7,563 bases of DNA from W1P20-047 sp051878795 (GTDB taxonomy: Bacteria; Actinomycetota; Coriobacteriia; Coriobacteriales; Eggerthellaceae): assembly GCA_051878795.1 (NCBI GenBank), contig JBJEKU010000083.1:1-7563 (forward strand), given 5' to 3'. How positions within the stretch are numbered: position 1 is the stretch's first letter; every line of letters starts with the position of its first letter. This document shows positions 6,625 through 7,563 of this stretch, in pieces. The notes under the pieces are model-generated. The model was not told the DNA's origin, did not search any database, and saw only the letters and a list, made by a program, of their open reading frames with translations. The translations under genes and the position numbers were made by a program.

Positions 6625-7281
6625 TTATCGAAACCAGGTGTCAATCAACTTCGTCAAAAAAGCCAGGGAGGAGCAAATCGTATCGTTTGTAGGCACGAGT
6701 TTGTTCATTTCCATGAACTGGTTCGCGAGAGCCGACAGGCCGCATGATGCATTCTTTTTGCCTGATCCAGCTGGTACGAGTTGGGTGTGCAGGTATAAGA
6801 GCGTTGCGATCTGCCTGATGCGCGGGTTTTTCATCTTGGCCGTCCTCACGCGGTGCGAAATCCCTGCTTTCGCCAGGGCGTCCATGACGGCCGTATCGGT
6901 GCCGATCCTCGTGTCGACGTCCCCGATGCCGTTCAGGATGTCTGACGAGTGTGCGCATGCGTTTCTCACGGACTTCACCTGGCGCAGCATGTAGTGCTCG
7001 TGCCTCATTCTTTCGTCGCTCCAGCAATTGGCGCAGAAAAGGTACAAGTCTATAAAGCTTCCGAACGAGAATAGCTCCATGAGCACCCAAACGGGCATCT
7101 TAGCAGGGCTACCGTACTTCCGGACGAGATTGCCGCGTGCAATGGGTGTTAATTCCAGCGTTTGAAGGCGAAGCCCGGCATTACCCGTTACTGGCGGACT
7201 CGACGTAACCGTGACCCTATCACCATTGACGAGTGGATTGACTTCAACTTGAGACGTGGAAGAGGGATTTGAGTGCGACAT
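6625..7281 (-). CDS. Abi_2 (AbiD/AbiF-like) abortive-infection protein with HEPN motif, possibly N-terminally truncated
   Basis: A 218-residue product. MPVWVLMELFSFGSFIDLY (62-80) followed by SVRNACAHSSDILN (104-117) is the hallmark of the Abi_2 / COG4823 family; R106-N-x3-H111 is the HEPN R-x4-H motif, which in this superfamily often forms an RNase site. Family members protect cells from phage by growth arrest or RNA cleavage; that role here is inferred from the family. The C-terminal KMKNPRIRQIATLLYLH also fits it. Usual length is about 290-340 residues, so about 80-100 N-terminal residues are missing. The first 45 residues are Ser, Thr, Val and Pro rich and look unrelated. No ribosome binding site precedes the ATG, and an in-frame stop lies just upstream (7285-7287), so no longer version exists. 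It could be a 5'-truncated remnant or a short variant. It stands alone and opposite to the operon, with its own terminator, in more AT-rich DNA, which suggests acquisition by transfer. Confidence 0.75.
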   Translation of the reverse strand: MSHSNPSSTSQVEVNPLVNGDRVTVTSSPPVTGNAGLRLQTLELTPIARGNLVRKYGSPAKMPVWVLMELFSFGSFIDLYLFCANCWSDERMRHEHYMLRQVKSVRNACAHSSDILNGIGDVDTRIGTDTAVMDALAKAGISHRVRTAKMKNPRIRQIATLLYLHTQLVPAGSGKKNASCGLSALANQFMEMNKLVPTNDTICSSLAFLTKLIDTWFR

Positions 7282-7288
7282 GATTTAG

Positions 7289-7563
7289 AACGGGATTAAA
7301 CTCTGGGCGAACGTGCTGAAGGCGTGTTGCTATGAGTCGAAGAAAGCGTTGACTTCGAACTACTTGCGAGCGGTCGATTCCGACGATGTTGTGGCGTCTA
7401 TTGGGGACAACTCCTACGGAAATTCCGCATCGGAGGTATTGGTCCAGAAAGAGAGCCAGGGCGCTACCGTGCTGCGCACCGATGAATTTGGGAACCTCGC
7501 CTTTACGTCAGGCAGAAGAGGCGTCCAATTTGTCCTTCAGGGGCCTGAGTCCCTCTGCGATAG
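7289..7563 (+). pseudogene. Fragment resembling the C-terminal end of a ComEC/Rec2-type metallo-beta-lactamase domain
   Basis: After a TAG at 7286-7288 a frame stays open for about 91 codons to the window end, with no ATG; possible starts are GTG 7313 and TTG 7349, neither with a convincing ribosome binding site. From 7304 it reads like the end of the ComEC metallo-beta-lactamase domain: WANVLKACCYESK where the family has ADVLKVGHHGSK, then FL-like YLRAV, VVASIGDNSYGNSASEVL for avISvGeNnrYGHPhpeVL, and VLRTDEFGNLAFTSG for vyRTDeeGti.f.s. The metal-binding HHGS is CYES and the GHP motif is GNS, so metal catalysis is not expected. The N-terminal membrane part and the first metal motifs are absent upstream in this frame. 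I read it as a decayed 3' remnant, or a divergent gene continuing outside the window. The homology is from memory of motif order and was not searched. Confidence 0.45.

Noticed and set aside
6420..6692. Plus-strand 90-codon open frame in the spacer
   Set aside because: It runs through the terminator hairpin and into the 3' end of the Abi gene on the other strand, has no ribosome binding site and no recognisable motif.

Overview
The window looks like part of a GC-rich actinobacterial chromosome. My best guess is an anaerobic gut-type member of class Coriobacteriia (Eggerthellaceae-like). This is inferred from the high GC, the tight gene packing and the style of the ABC pair, the Rrf2 protein and the MutY-like glycosylase; no marker gene is present to prove it. 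Two parts can be told apart.

Positions 1-6263 form a compact co-directional block of five + strand genes that overlap or sit 2-33 bases apart, with no terminator visible between them. First come the two halves of a heterodimeric ABC exporter of the LmrCD / BmrCD / TM287-288 type; the first half runs in from upstream of the window. The sequence motifs show the asymmetry of that family: subunit 1 has Asp for the catalytic Glu and Gln for the switch His, and subunit 2 has a deviant ISQGQ signature. Next is a 512-residue protein with an AAA+ ATPase layout in which Walker A, the Walker B acid order, the sensor-1 polar residue and the arginine finger all appear lost. It is followed by an Rrf2-family regulator with three cysteines in the IscR/NsrR position, and then by a MutY-like HhH-GPD DNA glycosylase without an iron-sulphur cluster motif and with Glu where the catalytic Asp is expected. 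The last three genes may form a redox or stress-linked unit, but this rests only on gene order.

Positions 6264-7563 look like accessory DNA. A gene-free stretch of about 360 bases contains a good rho-independent terminator for the minus strand, a weaker hairpin plus T-run on the plus strand, and a possible promoter. A minus-strand gene (7281-6625) encodes an Abi_2 (AbiD/AbiF-like) protein with the HEPN R-x4-H motif, but with an N-terminus that appears short or replaced and no ribosome binding site. Eight bases from its start, reading outward on the plus strand, is a frame with no convincing start that resembles the C-terminal end of a ComEC/Rec2-type metallo-beta-lactamase domain with its metal-binding motifs substituted. 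It runs off the end of the window. Together these look like recombined remnants beside a stable operon.

The strongest candidates for something undescribed are the AAA+ pseudo-ATPase with its Rrf2 and clusterless-glycosylase neighbours, and the Abi/HEPN gene with the structured sequence at its 3' end. No CRISPR array, tRNA, rRNA or complete insertion sequence was seen.
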